Source of the DNA: CAZECE01 sp964510525
GTDB lineage: Bacteria > Pseudomonadota > Gammaproteobacteria > Pseudomonadales > JANQJO01
Length of the DNA: 64,000 nt
Assembly: GCA_964510525.1 (NCBI GenBank)
Contig: CAZECE010000141.1
Span: 11,796 to 75,795 of the forward strand
Direction of reading: 5' to 3'
In this document: positions 23,867-32,786 of the stretch, piece by piece
Position numbering within the stretch: position 1 is the stretch's first letter
How the letters are laid out: each line of letters starts with the position of its first letter
The notes under the pieces: generated by a model
The model's input: only the letters and a program-made list of their open reading frames with translations
Databases searched by the model: none
Told to the model about the DNA's origin: nothing
Program-made: the position numbers and the translations under genes

Positions 23867-25270
23867 GTGGGGCATATCAGAGTTTTTCGACATTATTTTC
23901 ATGTGCCCTTTTTGTTATTAGGGGCGCTTGAAGCGGTTATCCTCATCGCTTCTGTTTATTTAGCTGTCTGGTTAAGATTCGAAGACAGTGCGCGTTTAGC
24001 GGAAGTGTTGTCAGGTCTTTGGACACAAGGCCTCTTATTTTCTTTTGTGATGTTAATTGCGATGACGGCGATGAGTGTCTACCCCTCTTACCTTCGTGAG
24101 GGTATGACCGGTGTCATGTTGCGCACGGCGGTGAGTTATTTTATCGGGTCGGCCGTTTTGGCCATGACGTTTTACTTTTTCCCTCAAATGGCGCTTGGAC
24201 GTGGCATTTTCTTTATTGCGGCAGCGATTTCTTTTTGCGCACTGTTTTTTGGCCGCCTGTTGTTTTCTCGTTTTCTATCTGAAGATATTTTAAAAAGTCG
24301 TGTTTTGGTGTTGGGTGCTGGTGAGAAAGCACGAGCCGTTTGGGACCGGGTGGTGGAGTCTAATTCGGCATTAAGTTATGTGGTTGTGGGCTTCATTCCA
24401 ATAGAAGGCGAGCCAGTTTGTATTGAAAAAGGACGCTTGATTCAAGATCAGGAGGCTTCTTTAGAACAGATTGCGCATCGTTTGGGTATTAATGAAATTT
24501 TGGTGGCCCCAGATGACCGTCGGTGCAACTTTCCTGTCCGCCAACTGCTCGATGCCAAGCTCAGCGGCATTGATGTGTTAGACATTTTGAATTTTTTTGA
24601 GCGTGAATCGAACAAAATTGAAGTGGATTGGTTGAGCCCTGGCTGGCTGGTATTTGCAGACGGCTTTTCTTACAGTCAGGCTAGGTTGGTTTTTGAACGG
24701 TTTTTTGATGTTTGCGTGAGCCTAGCAATGCTTTTGCTTGCCTGGCCAATCATGTTGTTTACGGCGTTGGCCATTATGGCTGAGGATGGCTTTAAAGCGA
24801 GTGTGTTTTATCGTCAAACCCGAGTCGGGATGAACCAACGACCCTTTTCGATTTATAAGTTTCGCAGTATGCGAGAGGATGCCGAAAAAGAGGGCGCTCA
24901 GTGGGCTGCTCAGGCGGACAACAGAATTACTCGGGTAGGTCGCTTTATTCGTAAGTATCGCATTGATGAGTTACCGCAAATTTTAAATGTTTTAAAAGGC
25001 GACATGGCGATTGTGGGTCCGAGGCCCGAAAGACCGGAATTTGTGTCCTCTTTAGCGTCTTCAATTCCTTATTTTCAGGAGCGGCATCGAGTGAAGCCAG
25101 GGATCACCGGTTGGGCACAGTTGCGTTACCCCTATGGTGCCTCTGTCGACGATTCGAAAGTAAAATTGAAATACGACCTGTATTACGTCAAAAACCACAG
25201 CTTATTGTTGGACAGCTTGATTGTGCTACAAACGATTGAGGTGGTGCTGTTTGGCAAGGGCGCTAGGTAG
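23867..25270 (+). CDS. EPS polyprenyl glycosylphosphotransferase (exosortase-associated type)
   Basis: This enzyme starts EPS repeat synthesis by moving a sugar-1-phosphate to undecaprenyl phosphate at the inner membrane. Residues 1-130 contain four membrane spans, a CoA-binding-like domain (L-V-L-G-A-G-E-K-A near 150) follows, then a fifth span near 285. The bacterial sugar-transferase domain has F-Y-R-Q-T-R-V-G, Y-K-F-R-S-M-R, I-R-K-Y-R-I-D-E-L-P-Q, V-G-P-R-P-E-R and K-P-G-I-T-G-W-A-Q. By eye it fits the subfamily found in exosortase/PEP-CTERM EPS loci, although no exosortase lies in this window. The start is GTG 23867. Confidence 0.92.
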   Translation: MGHIRVFRHYFHVPFLLLGALEAVILIASVYLAVWLRFEDSARLAEVLSGLWTQGLLFSFVMLIAMTAMSVYPSYLREGMTGVMLRTAVSYFIGSAVLAMTFYFFPQMALGRGIFFIAAAISFCALFFGRLLFSRFLSEDILKSRVLVLGAGEKARAVWDRVVESNSALSYVVVGFIPIEGEPVCIEKGRLIQDQEASLEQIAHRLGINEILVAPDDRRCNFPVRQLLDAKLSGIDVLDILNFFERESNKIEVDWLSPGWLVFADGFSYSQARLVFERFFDVCVSLAMLLLAWPIMLFTALAIMAEDGFKASVFYRQTRVGMNQRPFSIYKFRSMREDAEKEGAQWAAQADNRITRVGRFIRKYRIDELPQILNVLKGDMAIVGPRPERPEFVSSLASSIPYFQERHRVKPGITGWAQLRYPYGASVDDSKVKLKYDLYYVKNHSLLLDSLIVLQTIEVVLFGKGAR

Positions 25271-25306
25271 CGTACTAAATTTTTACATAATGTGACGCAC
25301 TTCAAA

Positions 25307-25336
25307 TTGTGTGTTTAATCAGGAGTCCACTATAAT
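25307..25336 (+). promoter_or_regulatory. Candidate sigma-70 promoter for the export/chain-length genes
   Basis: TTGTGT (25307-25312) and a perfect TATAAT (25331-25336) are spaced 18 bp apart. The likely start of transcription is near 25343, about 95 bases before the ATG of the export lipoprotein. Confidence 0.55.
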
Positions 25337-25392
25337 TCAGCGTGTTTTTCATTAAATTGGCTTTATTTAATGAAATTCTCAGTTAAATCAAT

Positions 25393-25433
25393 GGGTTTTT
25401 AAAATTACAGAACGGGTTTTAAAATTACAGAGC
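25393..25433. repeat. 20-21-bp tandem duplication just before a start codon
   Basis: Two units, GGG plus four or five T followed by AAAATTACAGA and two variable bases, run up to 4 bases before ATG 25438. Confidence 0.9.
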
Positions 25434-25437
25434 AATT

Positions 25438-26229
25438 ATGGTCTTTTTTTATTCTTTGATTTCCTCAAACAGCTTTAATACGTTAAAAAACGTTCAAGAC
25501 GTTGCTGTTACGGCCTTTATGGCCATGATTCTACTCACGACCGGCTGCACCTTTGTGCCTGATAAACCTGAAGGAGCGTCGACGGTAGAGCCATCGGCTC
25601 AGGCGCCTTTTGAAACACAAGATAATACGTTAACTGGCGCTGATCAGGAAAAGCAATATGTCCAGCAGAGCCAGATCACATCATCTGACTCTTCCTCAGC
25701 GCCTAAGCAAGCGACCGAACAAAAGGATTACATCATTGGTAATGATGATCAGGTTATGGTTAGCGTTTGGCGAAATGCCGATTTGTCCATCACGGTTCCG
25801 GTACGGCCGGATGGCAACATTTCCACCCCTCTAGTTGGCGACATTAAAGCCGCGGGACGTACCCCGATGCAGTTGGCAAAAGCGATTGAAGCGCGATTAG
25901 GTTATTTTATTAAAGATCCTCATGTCACGGTGATCATTACGGGCTTAACCAGTCATGAGTATGTGAATCGTGTTCGAATTACCGGTGCCGTGCAGAATCC
26001 GCAATCCATTCCATTTCGGGAGGGTATGACGGTGCTTGATCTGGTTTTGGCATCCGGCAGCATTACGGAGTTTGCTGCTGGTAACCGTTCGGTGTTGTAT
26101 CGGCAGCACAATGGTAAAACGGTTTCAAAGCGCATACGGTTAGAAAAAATGCTGGATAAAGGCGATTTATCCGATAACTATCGCTTGCGACCAGGCGATG
26201 TATTAACTGTTCCTGAGAGTTTGTTTTAG
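25438..26229 (+). CDS. Polysaccharide export outer-membrane lipoprotein (Wza-like)
   Basis: A 263-residue periplasm-facing export protein. A hydrophobic signal ends in a lipobox L-L-T-T-G-C (Cys near residue 37), followed by a Ser/Gln-rich linker. The Poly_export domain (Y-I-I-G-N-D-D-Q-V-M-V-S-V-W, V-R-P-D-G-N-I-S-T-P-L-V-G-D) and one SLBB-type domain (V-R-I-T-G-A-V-Q-N-P, L-R-P-G-D-V-L-T-V-P) complete it. It is shorter than Wza (379 aa), as is usual for EPS loci of this type. It is the first gene of a tight run with the Wzz-like and kinase-like genes. Confidence 0.92.
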   Translation: MVFFYSLISSNSFNTLKNVQDVAVTAFMAMILLTTGCTFVPDKPEGASTVEPSAQAPFETQDNTLTGADQEKQYVQQSQITSSDSSSAPKQATEQKDYIIGNDDQVMVSVWRNADLSITVPVRPDGNISTPLVGDIKAAGRTPMQLAKAIEARLGYFIKDPHVTVIITGLTSHEYVNRVRITGAVQNPQSIPFREGMTVLDLVLASGSITEFAAGNRSVLYRQHNGKTVSKRIRLEKMLDKGDLSDNYRLRPGDVLTVPESLF

Positions 26230-26243
26230 ATTTAGAGTGTAAA

Positions 26244-27803
26244 GTGAACATAACTTACGTTTTAGAATTATTAAAAGCCATGTATCGGGAGTACAACAAT
26301 TATGCTCCCTGGTGTTGGTTGGTGTTTGTTTTGATTGCTACCGCGGTCATTATTCTGGGCTATCGTTGGCCCCAGATATATGAATCTTCAACCGATATCA
26401 TGGCGGTTGAAAGCAGTGTTGGCGATTTAATGCGTGGCCATGTCGTTGGTATTGAAATCAATGAGCGCAATGCAAAAGAGGATCTATTCAGTCGCAGTAT
26501 TATTCGTTCGGTGATCGAAGCAGGGGGTTGGACGGGACCGGATGGAGAGCCTCTGACACCCATTCAGTTGCAGCTTTTGGGGCAAAGTGTTCGTCGTAAT
26601 ACCAAGGTGAAAAAGGTCGGCGCTGGGATTTTGAGGATCAGCTATCAAGACGCCGATGCTCAAAGAGCGTTTCTTGTGGCTTCAAAATACGCAGAGATGT
26701 TTGTCGCTGAAACAACCGAAAGGCAAAAGAGTGAAAGTCAGGCCGCTTATGATTTCATCGACAAACAAGTAGCGGCTTATCATAAAAAGTTACAAGAAGC
26801 CGAAACAAACTTAAAACAGTATCGCGCCAGAAACCTAGGGGTAAACGCGGGCGGAGAAAATGAAGTATTTGGGCATTTATCCAATCTACAGCAGCGCTTA
26901 GAGCAGACCGAGTTAGCTCTAAAAGAGGCCTTAATTCGTAAGCACTCTTTGGAAGGTCAGCTGTCCGGTGAGATATCGCAAAGCCGAGTGGCCATGAGAA
27001 CCTTGTCATTGCAGCAAAAGGCCCAAGAACTTCAAGCTAAGCTGGATACGATGCGTTTAACCTACCACGATACCTACCCGGATATTGTGCAAATCAAACA
27101 ACAAATAGCCGAGATCAAAGCCTCGATTCGACGCGGAGGGTCGTCTGATGATAGGTATCTTGTGCCTTCTTCCGATTCAAAAGAAGATCAATATTCGCCT
27201 CTCTATCAACAGTTGCGCGGTGATTTGGCTGCGGTCAATACAGAAATCGACCTGCATCGTGTTCGTATTGACGAGGTCAATAAGCTGATTCAACAAGTGC
27301 GAGGCAAGATGGTATCTATTAATGAAAGCGCTGTAATTGAAGCGGAAATGGTGCGCGATTACGAAGTGAATCAGGGCATTTATCAAAGTTTGTTACAAAA
27401 ACGCGAAAACGCTCGCTTGTCCATGGATGTCGACAAAGAGGGCAAAGGCGTGACCTATAAAGTGCGTCAACCCGCCAATCTGCCGCTCTTACCTACGGGC
27501 ATGCGTTTTCTGTATTTTTTGGTGATTGGGCCTATTTTAGGGGTATTGGTGCCTATTGGGTGTTTGTTTGCGCTGGTGCAATTTGATGGGCGGATACGCA
27601 ACCTCAGCATAATCTCCAAAGTGCTGAGCCCTCCTATCATGATGTCAATGACTTTGAGTGATGAGCAAATGGCTTTTCGGTACAAGCCTGTAATGGTTGG
27701 TTTGGGGGCGGTATTGTTGATTTATGGAGTCATGATCGCACTTCGTTTAAGTGGTTTTGATGTTGCAGGTTCTGCATTAGACATAATCGGAGGGGCGCGC
27801 TGA
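26244..27803 (+). CDS. Wzz-like chain-length determinant / polysaccharide co-polymerase
   Basis: A 519-residue inner-membrane protein with one span near residues 22-40 and another near 415-437, plus a short C-terminal hydrophobic region near 482-500. Between them is a large periplasmic domain rich in coiled coil (Q-A-A-Y-D-F-I-D-K-Q and following, Q-Q-R-L-E-Q-T-E). The second span is preceded by the Pro-rich Q-P-A-N-L-P-L-L-P-T-G typical of Wzz proteins. It regulates polymer length and interacts with export and kinase partners. It starts with GTG 26244, and its TGA overlaps the next ATG region (ATGATG at 27803). Confidence 0.9.
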   Translation: MNITYVLELLKAMYREYNNYAPWCWLVFVLIATAVIILGYRWPQIYESSTDIMAVESSVGDLMRGHVVGIEINERNAKEDLFSRSIIRSVIEAGGWTGPDGEPLTPIQLQLLGQSVRRNTKVKKVGAGILRISYQDADAQRAFLVASKYAEMFVAETTERQKSESQAAYDFIDKQVAAYHKKLQEAETNLKQYRARNLGVNAGGENEVFGHLSNLQQRLEQTELALKEALIRKHSLEGQLSGEISQSRVAMRTLSLQQKAQELQAKLDTMRLTYHDTYPDIVQIKQQIAEIKASIRRGGSSDDRYLVPSSDSKEDQYSPLYQQLRGDLAAVNTEIDLHRVRIDEVNKLIQQVRGKMVSINESAVIEAEMVRDYEVNQGIYQSLLQKRENARLSMDVDKEGKGVTYKVRQPANLPLLPTGMRFLYFLVIGPILGVLVPIGCLFALVQFDGRIRNLSIISKVLSPPIMMSMTLSDEQMAFRYKPVMVGLGAVLLIYGVMIALRLSGFDVAGSALDIIGGAR

Positions 27804-28612
27804 TGAATACCGTCGATTTTAAGAAAGATTCGGTTATAAAAAGTTCTGGTTTTCAAGATCAGGCGAAAGAGCCTGCAGACGCAGTGACGATCAACCTCAA
27901 GTCATCCTCTTCAAACCTAACCTCAGCGAATCCATCTCCCCCAATAAAGTCGATGGTCGAGCCAAACTATTTAAGCTTTGAACAATTAAAATCGCATAAT
28001 ATTATTTATCCATTTTCAGAAAACACGAAAATGGTGGATCAGTATCGAGAATTGAGAACGTCGTTACTTGAGCTTTACGGCAATAAAAACAAGATTACGA
28101 TGGTGTGTTCGGTCTTGCCAGGAGGCGGGAGCACGCATGTTGCCGTGAATTTAGCGGCAGCTTTTGCTTTTGATGAGATGAAAACGGCGCTCTTGATGGA
28201 TTGTAACTTGAGAAATTCAGCATTGGCTGAGCGTTTGTATGTCGATGCGGATGCGGGCTTAACGGATTTTCTGCACGAAGAGGTTATGGGGATCGATAAC
28301 ATTATTTACCCGACGGGTATTGCGCGTTTGCGATTGATCCCAACAGGTAAAAGCACCAACATCGCGCCCGAGCACTTCACCTCGAATAGAATGAGGGACT
28401 TGTTGGATCTGTTAAAGGATCGTTATCAAGATCGGTATATTTTTCTCGATGCGCCGCCACTAACCTATTCTGCGGACGCTAAAATTTTGGCGGGCTTGTG
28501 TGATCATATTTTATTGGTGGTACCTTATGGTCGAGTTTTAGAGTCGCAGCTAGAAGCTACGTTGAATGTGATTGGCAAGGATAAAATAGCGGGTGTGATT
28601 TTAAATCAATAA
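27803..28612 (+). CDS. BY-kinase-like ATPase with defective P-loop
   Basis: The 269 residues have the fold and order of the bacterial tyrosine kinases that accompany Wzz-like proteins: Y-R-E-L-R-T near residue 81, the P-loop position, A-L-L-M-D-C-N-L-R-N (Walker A', near 133) and Y-I-F-L-D-A-P-P-L (Walker B, near 212). The P-loop reads L-P-G-G-G-S-T-H-V, where family members have P-G-E-G-K-S/T, so the phosphate-binding Lys is replaced by Ser. The Tyr-rich C-terminal tail used for autophosphorylation is also absent; the protein ends G-V-I-L-N-Q. It may bind Wzz as a non-catalytic regulator. The last 12 bases overlap pilD. Confidence 0.85.
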   Translation: MNTVDFKKDSVIKSSGFQDQAKEPADAVTINLKSSSSNLTSANPSPPIKSMVEPNYLSFEQLKSHNIIYPFSENTKMVDQYRELRTSLLELYGNKNKITMVCSVLPGGGSTHVAVNLAAAFAFDEMKTALLMDCNLRNSALAERLYVDADAGLTDFLHEEVMGIDNIIYPTGIARLRLIPTGKSTNIAPEHFTSNRMRDLLDLLKDRYQDRYIFLDAPPLTYSADAKILAGLCDHILLVVPYGRVLESQLEATLNVIGKDKIAGVILNQ

Positions 28613-29482
28613 CCAGTTATTGAGATTCATTGTTTCGCCCCACAAAAAATAACCCCAACCGGCCGCAGCTAAAAACGGACCAAATGGAATAGCGTGGTTT
28701 CTGTTGTGTTTGACGATCAGTATCATCCCAATGCCGATAACAGACCCGACCAACGACGACCATAAAATAATACTTGGGATGGCTTCCCAGCCCATCCAGG
28801 CGCCCAATGCGGCCAATAATTTGAAATCACCGTAACCCATGCCTTCTTTCCCGGTGATCAATTTAAACGCCCAATACACAGACCATAAGCACAAGTAGCC
28901 GGCAACAGCGCCAATCACCGCACTTTCCAATGGCACGAAGGTGCCGTTCAGATTTAACAACAAACCTAACCAAAGCAACGGCAGGGTGATTTGATCAGGT
29001 AACAATTTATGATCGTAATCGATCAGCGATAATGTCCATAAAGACCAACTGAAGAGCAGCGCCCACAGAAGGCTCATACTGACGCCAAGCTGTTGTGCGA
29101 CAACCAGGCTGATCAGTGCTGTGATGCTTTCAACAATGGGGTAGCGTGCTGAGATTGGCGCTTTGCAGTGGTGACATTGGCCTTTTAGAAACAAGTAACT
29201 GAAGACTGGAATGTTGCACCAGGGTTTGATTCGGTTATCGCACGTTGGGCAAGTGGAGGGCGGCCAAATAAGGTTGAAGCGTTCGGGTTTTGTATCGGGA
29301 GAGTCCGAGTTTTCCAAAATATCACGAGCACTTTGCTCCCATTCGATAAACATCATCTTTGGTAGGCGGTACACCACGACGTTTAGAAAACTCCCAACCA
29401 TCAAACCTAACAAAACCACACTGAAATAAAACAGCGGCGGTATCTGGTCAAGTTGGTAAAAAAAGTCCGAGAGTATAAGCAC
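28601..29482 (-). CDS. pilD: Prepilin peptidase / N-methyltransferase PilD
   Basis: PilD removes the leader of type IV prepilins and N-methylates the new Phe1, in the inner membrane. Eight hydrophobic segments are visible. The cytosolic zinc site has C78-x-x-C81 and C103-x-x-C106. The two aspartyl protease residues are D155 (L-I-D-Y-D) and D219 (G-M-G-Y-G-D-F-K, the GxGD motif). The length of 293 is typical. It is the third gene of pilB-pilC-pilD on the minus strand, separated from pilC by 271 bp of repeat-rich sequence, so it may have its own transcript. Confidence 0.96.
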   Translation of the reverse strand: MLILSDFFYQLDQIPPLFYFSVVLLGLMVGSFLNVVVYRLPKMMFIEWEQSARDILENSDSPDTKPERFNLIWPPSTCPTCDNRIKPWCNIPVFSYLFLKGQCHHCKAPISARYPIVESITALISLVVAQQLGVSMSLLWALLFSWSLWTLSLIDYDHKLLPDQITLPLLWLGLLLNLNGTFVPLESAVIGAVAGYLCLWSVYWAFKLITGKEGMGYGDFKLLAALGAWMGWEAIPSIILWSSLVGSVIGIGMILIVKHNRNHAIPFGPFLAAAGWGYFLWGETMNLNNWLLI

Positions 29483-29548
29483 GTTAGTTAAGCCTCAACA
29501 TGAATACGAACATGATTAGTTTCACGCTTTTACACCAGGCATAGTGTA

Positions 29549-29611
29549 CATCATTCCAGACATCGGGCACGTCATTCCAGATATCGGGCACGTCATTCCA
29601 GATATCGGCTT
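29549..29611. repeat. Three 21-bp tandem units derived from a palindromic element
   Basis: Units at 29549, 29570 and 29591 share TCATTCCAGA-N-ATCGG. A fourth copy of the TCATTCCAGA head begins the inverted-repeat element at 29612. The minus-strand frame reads W-N-D-V-P-D repeatedly and is not a gene. Confidence 0.9.
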
Positions 29612-29723
29612 CGTCATTCCAGACTTGATCTGGAATCCAGGGGTAAAATCTCCCAATTAAAATAACAGTAGGACTCACTTCAGTGCCTCCAGCTCTGGAT
29701 CCCAGGTCAAGCCTGGGATGACG
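29612..29723. mobile_element. MITE/REP-like palindromic element, 112 bp
   Basis: The left end (29612-29640, starting CGTCATTCCAGACTTG) and the reverse complement of the right end (29695-29723, starting CGTCATCCCAGGCTTG) match at 25 of 29 positions. Each end is itself a hairpin (CCAGACTTGATCTGG and CCCAGGTCAAGCCTGGG). It sits between pilC and pilD and is the kind of non-autonomous interspersed repeat common in proteobacterial spacers. Confidence 0.7.
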
Positions 29724-29753
29724 TTCCTACTTATCGTTTTATCGTTACGAGGA

Positions 29754-31031
29754 TTAAACCACGGAACCCATTTGGAAAATAGGCAAGTACATGGCGGTAA
29801 TCAAACCACCGACCACCACGCCAAGAACCGCCATGATCATGGGTTCCATCAGACTGGTGATGCCATCGACCGCATTATCCACTTCTTCTTCGTAATAGTT
29901 AGCGACTTTATCCAACATGTTATCCAATGCGCCAGACTCTTCCCCAATGGAGACCATTTGAATCGCCATGGGTGGAAACACGCCGGTTGATTTCATCGCA
30001 AACTGTAACTGCTGGCCCGACGACACATCTTCTTTAATACTGGCAACCGCGCGCTTATAAACGATGTTGCCGGTAGCGCCGGCTACAGAATCCAAGGCCT
30101 CGACCAGCGGAACCCCGGCGGCAAAGGTGGTGGAGAGGGTGCGAGCGTAACGTGCTACTGTTGCTTGAAACACAATATTCCCAATAACGGGTGCCTTCAA
30201 CGCAAATCTATCCAGCAATTCACAAAACGCCGATGATCGCAGTTTGGCTTGTTTGAAACCGATTATGGTGCCGACAATGGCAAGAATCAGAATCCACCAA
30301 TATTGTTGCATCCATTCAGAAATGCCAATCACAAATTGGGTGAATGCAGGCAGATCCGCACCGAAACCTTCAAAAAGCTCCTGAAAAGTAGGCACCACCT
30401 TGATCAGCAGGATCACTGTGACGATGAATGCAATAGTCACCACGGCAATGGGGTATTTCATGGCTTTTTTGATTTTTGATTTTAATGCTTCGGATTTCTC
30501 TTTGTAGGTGGCCACTCGATCCAACATGCTTTCCAGCGCACCGGATTGCTCCCCTGAGGCAACGAGGCTGCAAAACAAATCATCGAAGTACTGTGGGTAA
30601 TTGGTTAAAGACGTAGCCAGATTATTACCCGCTTCGACATCGGCTTTTATTTCCATGACCAGCTTTTGCATCGAGGCTTTTTCAAGACCATCTGCGACAA
30701 TTTCGAAAGATTGCACCAAAGGCACACCGGCTTTCATCATAGTGGCCAGTTGCCGGACAAAAACGGCAATGTCCATGGGGGTGATTTTTTGGCTGCCGGA
30801 ACCAAACAGCGGTTGTGGTTTCTTTTTAATTTTAGAGGTACTGATGCCTTGTTTGCGCAACTCGGCTTTAGCCAGTGCGGTATTGTCACTGGTGATTTCA
30901 CCATTGGTGCGGTTGCCGCGTTTATCAGTACCCTCATAAACATAAAGCGTTTTACCGCTTTTTTTCGCTTTAGACGCCTTCGATGCTTTTACTGGCTTTT
31001 TCGCTCGAGTTTTGGTTTTTGCTACTGCCAT
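29754..31031 (-). CDS. pilC: Type IV pilus inner-membrane platform protein PilC
   Basis: PilC couples the assembly ATPase to pilin polymerisation. Two T2SF domains are visible, at about residues 90-210 (F-V-R-Q-L-A-T-M-M-K-A-G-V-P-L ... A-S-G-E-Q-S-G-A-L) and 290-410 (Y-A-R-T-L-S-T-T-F-A-A-G-V-P-L ... I-G-E-E-S-G-A-L), with membrane spans near 190-215, 240-260 and 395-415. The first 27 residues are a Lys/Ala-rich extension (K-A-S-K-A-S-K-A-K-K) not usual in PilC. It is 2 bp from pilB, so the two are co-transcribed. Confidence 0.96.
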   Translation of the reverse strand: MAVAKTKTRAKKPVKASKASKAKKSGKTLYVYEGTDKRGNRTNGEITSDNTALAKAELRKQGISTSKIKKKPQPLFGSGSQKITPMDIAVFVRQLATMMKAGVPLVQSFEIVADGLEKASMQKLVMEIKADVEAGNNLATSLTNYPQYFDDLFCSLVASGEQSGALESMLDRVATYKEKSEALKSKIKKAMKYPIAVVTIAFIVTVILLIKVVPTFQELFEGFGADLPAFTQFVIGISEWMQQYWWILILAIVGTIIGFKQAKLRSSAFCELLDRFALKAPVIGNIVFQATVARYARTLSTTFAAGVPLVEALDSVAGATGNIVYKRAVASIKEDVSSGQQLQFAMKSTGVFPPMAIQMVSIGEESGALDNMLDKVANYYEEEVDNAVDGITSLMEPMIMAVLGVVVGGLITAMYLPIFQMGSVV

Positions 31032-31033
31032 GG

Positions 31034-32737
31034 TTAATGCCCTGATGTGACTCTATCGACTTCTTCAATGCTGGTAACGCCGGCTTTGATCTTCTCTAAT
31101 CCAGAGGCCCTTAAATCATTAAAGCCTTCTTTTTGACAGGCGTCAGCAATTTCAATGGAATTGCCATCTTGCATGATGATTCGTGCGATTGGGTCGGTGA
31201 TTTGAACCACCTCATAAATCCCTACCCGACCTTTATAGCCGGCATTGCACTTTTCACAGCCGACGGGCCCATAGACCACAGCCTCTTCGAGATCCTCCTC
31301 ATCAAATCCCAGTTCGATGAGTGATTCAGGCGGAATATCAACCGGTTCTTTACAGTTACTGCATAACCTTCTGGCCAGCCGCTGAGCGATAATCAAGGAA
31401 ACGGACGTGGCGATATTAAATGAGGGCACGCCCATGTTTCTTAGGCGGGTTAGGGTTTCAGGCGCACTGTTGGTGTGTAAGGTGGATAAGACCAAATGGC
31501 CCGTTTGAGCCGCCTTGATGGCGATTGAAGCCGTTTCTAAATCGCGAATCTCACCCACCATCACGATATCTGGATCCTGACGTAAGAAGGCTCGTAACGC
31601 TGAGCTGAAATCCAGGCCAACCTTGGGGTTTACGTTGACCTGATTAATGCCTTCTAAGTTAATCTCAACGGGATCTTCCGCCGTCGAGATATTCCGCTCA
31701 GGGGTATTCAGAATATTCAAGCCGGTATACAACGAAACGGTTTTACCACTGCCGGTTGGGCCGGTGACCAGAATCATGCCCTGGGGTTGTTCCAGCGCAT
31801 TTAAATACATGGCTTTTTGATCTTCCTCATAGCCGAGCATATCAATACCCAGTTTGGCACTGTCTGGATCCAGAATCCGCAAACAGATTTTCTCCCCCCA
31901 GAGCGTGGGAAGGGTATTGACCCGAAAATCAATGGCTTTCTTGGCGGAAACTTTCAATTTAATCCGCCCGTCTTGCGGAATTCGGCGCTCTGAGATGTTC
32001 ATTGAGGACATCACTTTTAAACGCGCCGCTATTTTGCTGGCCGTATTAACGGGAGGTCGGGTGATTTCTTTTAAAATACCATCCGATCGAAAGCGTACTC
32101 GGTAGGCTTTTTCATAGGGTTCAAAGTGAATATCGGAAGCCCCGATTTTGATGGCATCAAATAAGACTTTATTGACGAATTTAACAATGGGGGCATCTTC
32201 AGCGCCATCATCATCAACGTCACCTCCGCCATCAACATGGACGTCGCCATCCAGCTCGACCAGTTCGTCGTCATCAATGTCTAAGCCGCCGCTGCTGCTA
32301 TCAAAGAGTTGTTCGATGGTGTCGCTCAGTTTATCGAAGGCCACCACAACGGGATCGATGTTCAGTCCGGTATTAAATTTGATGTCATCGAGGGCTTGTA
32401 TGTTACTCGGATCCGCCAGAGCCACATAGAGGATGCTGCCACGCTTAAATAAGGGCAGAACCAAATGCTTTTTGATCAGTTGTTCTTGAACCAAATCGAC
32501 CGGCATGTGGCTGGGGTCGATCGATTCAAGTAACAGCAGGGGAGTACCGAACTCTTCACTGGCGGCTTTAGCGACTTTTTTAGCCGCAACCAAATTATTG
32601 GTAACCAAATGCTCGACGAGAGAGACTTTTTCTTTACGCGCCGCCTCTTCAGCCTCAGCCAAAGTGCTCTCTTCGATGATCTCTTCTGCGACTAAACGCA
32701 TACCGAGCGCACTGAACGTTTTTGAACTGGCTACCAT
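31034..32737 (-). CDS. pilB: Type IV pilus extension ATPase PilB
   Basis: This hexameric ATPase powers pilus extension. The 567 residues contain the N-terminal MshEN/GspE-N domain, the Walker A G-P-T-G-S-G-K-T at 326-333, the Asp box, Walker B and His box (D-I-V-M-V-G-E-I-R-D, G-H-L-V-L-S-T-L-H-T-N), and the C4 zinc motif (C-S-N-C and C-E-K-C). An acidic insert of about 25 residues (L-D-I-D-D-D-E-L-V-E-L-D-G-D, near 160-185) rich in Asp and Gly precedes the ATPase core. It is the first gene of pilB-pilC-pilD. Confidence 0.97.
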   Translation of the reverse strand: MVASSKTFSALGMRLVAEEIIEESTLAEAEEAARKEKVSLVEHLVTNNLVAAKKVAKAASEEFGTPLLLLESIDPSHMPVDLVQEQLIKKHLVLPLFKRGSILYVALADPSNIQALDDIKFNTGLNIDPVVVAFDKLSDTIEQLFDSSSGGLDIDDDELVELDGDVHVDGGGDVDDDGAEDAPIVKFVNKVLFDAIKIGASDIHFEPYEKAYRVRFRSDGILKEITRPPVNTASKIAARLKVMSSMNISERRIPQDGRIKLKVSAKKAIDFRVNTLPTLWGEKICLRILDPDSAKLGIDMLGYEEDQKAMYLNALEQPQGMILVTGPTGSGKTVSLYTGLNILNTPERNISTAEDPVEINLEGINQVNVNPKVGLDFSSALRAFLRQDPDIVMVGEIRDLETASIAIKAAQTGHLVLSTLHTNSAPETLTRLRNMGVPSFNIATSVSLIIAQRLARRLCSNCKEPVDIPPESLIELGFDEEDLEEAVVYGPVGCEKCNAGYKGRVGIYEVVQITDPIARIIMQDGNSIEIADACQKEGFNDLRASGLEKIKAGVTSIEEVDRVTSGH

Positions 32738-32774
32738 AGTGATATCGTTTTAATAAAAAGAGTCGGCTTTTTAA

Positions 32775-32786
32775 GGTGTTAACACC
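32775..32786. promoter_or_regulatory. Perfect palindrome upstream of pilB
   Basis: GGTGTTAACACC is a 12-bp perfect palindrome centred about 43 bp before the pilB ATG, a plausible operator position. The regulator is unknown. Confidence 0.4.

Noticed and set aside
29484..29678. 64-codon minus-strand frame with repeated W-N-D-V-P-D
   Set aside because: It is a translation of the tandem palindromic repeats, a common false ORF type.
29549..29723. CRISPR array
   Set aside because: The repeats are directly adjacent without unique spacers, and no cas genes are present.
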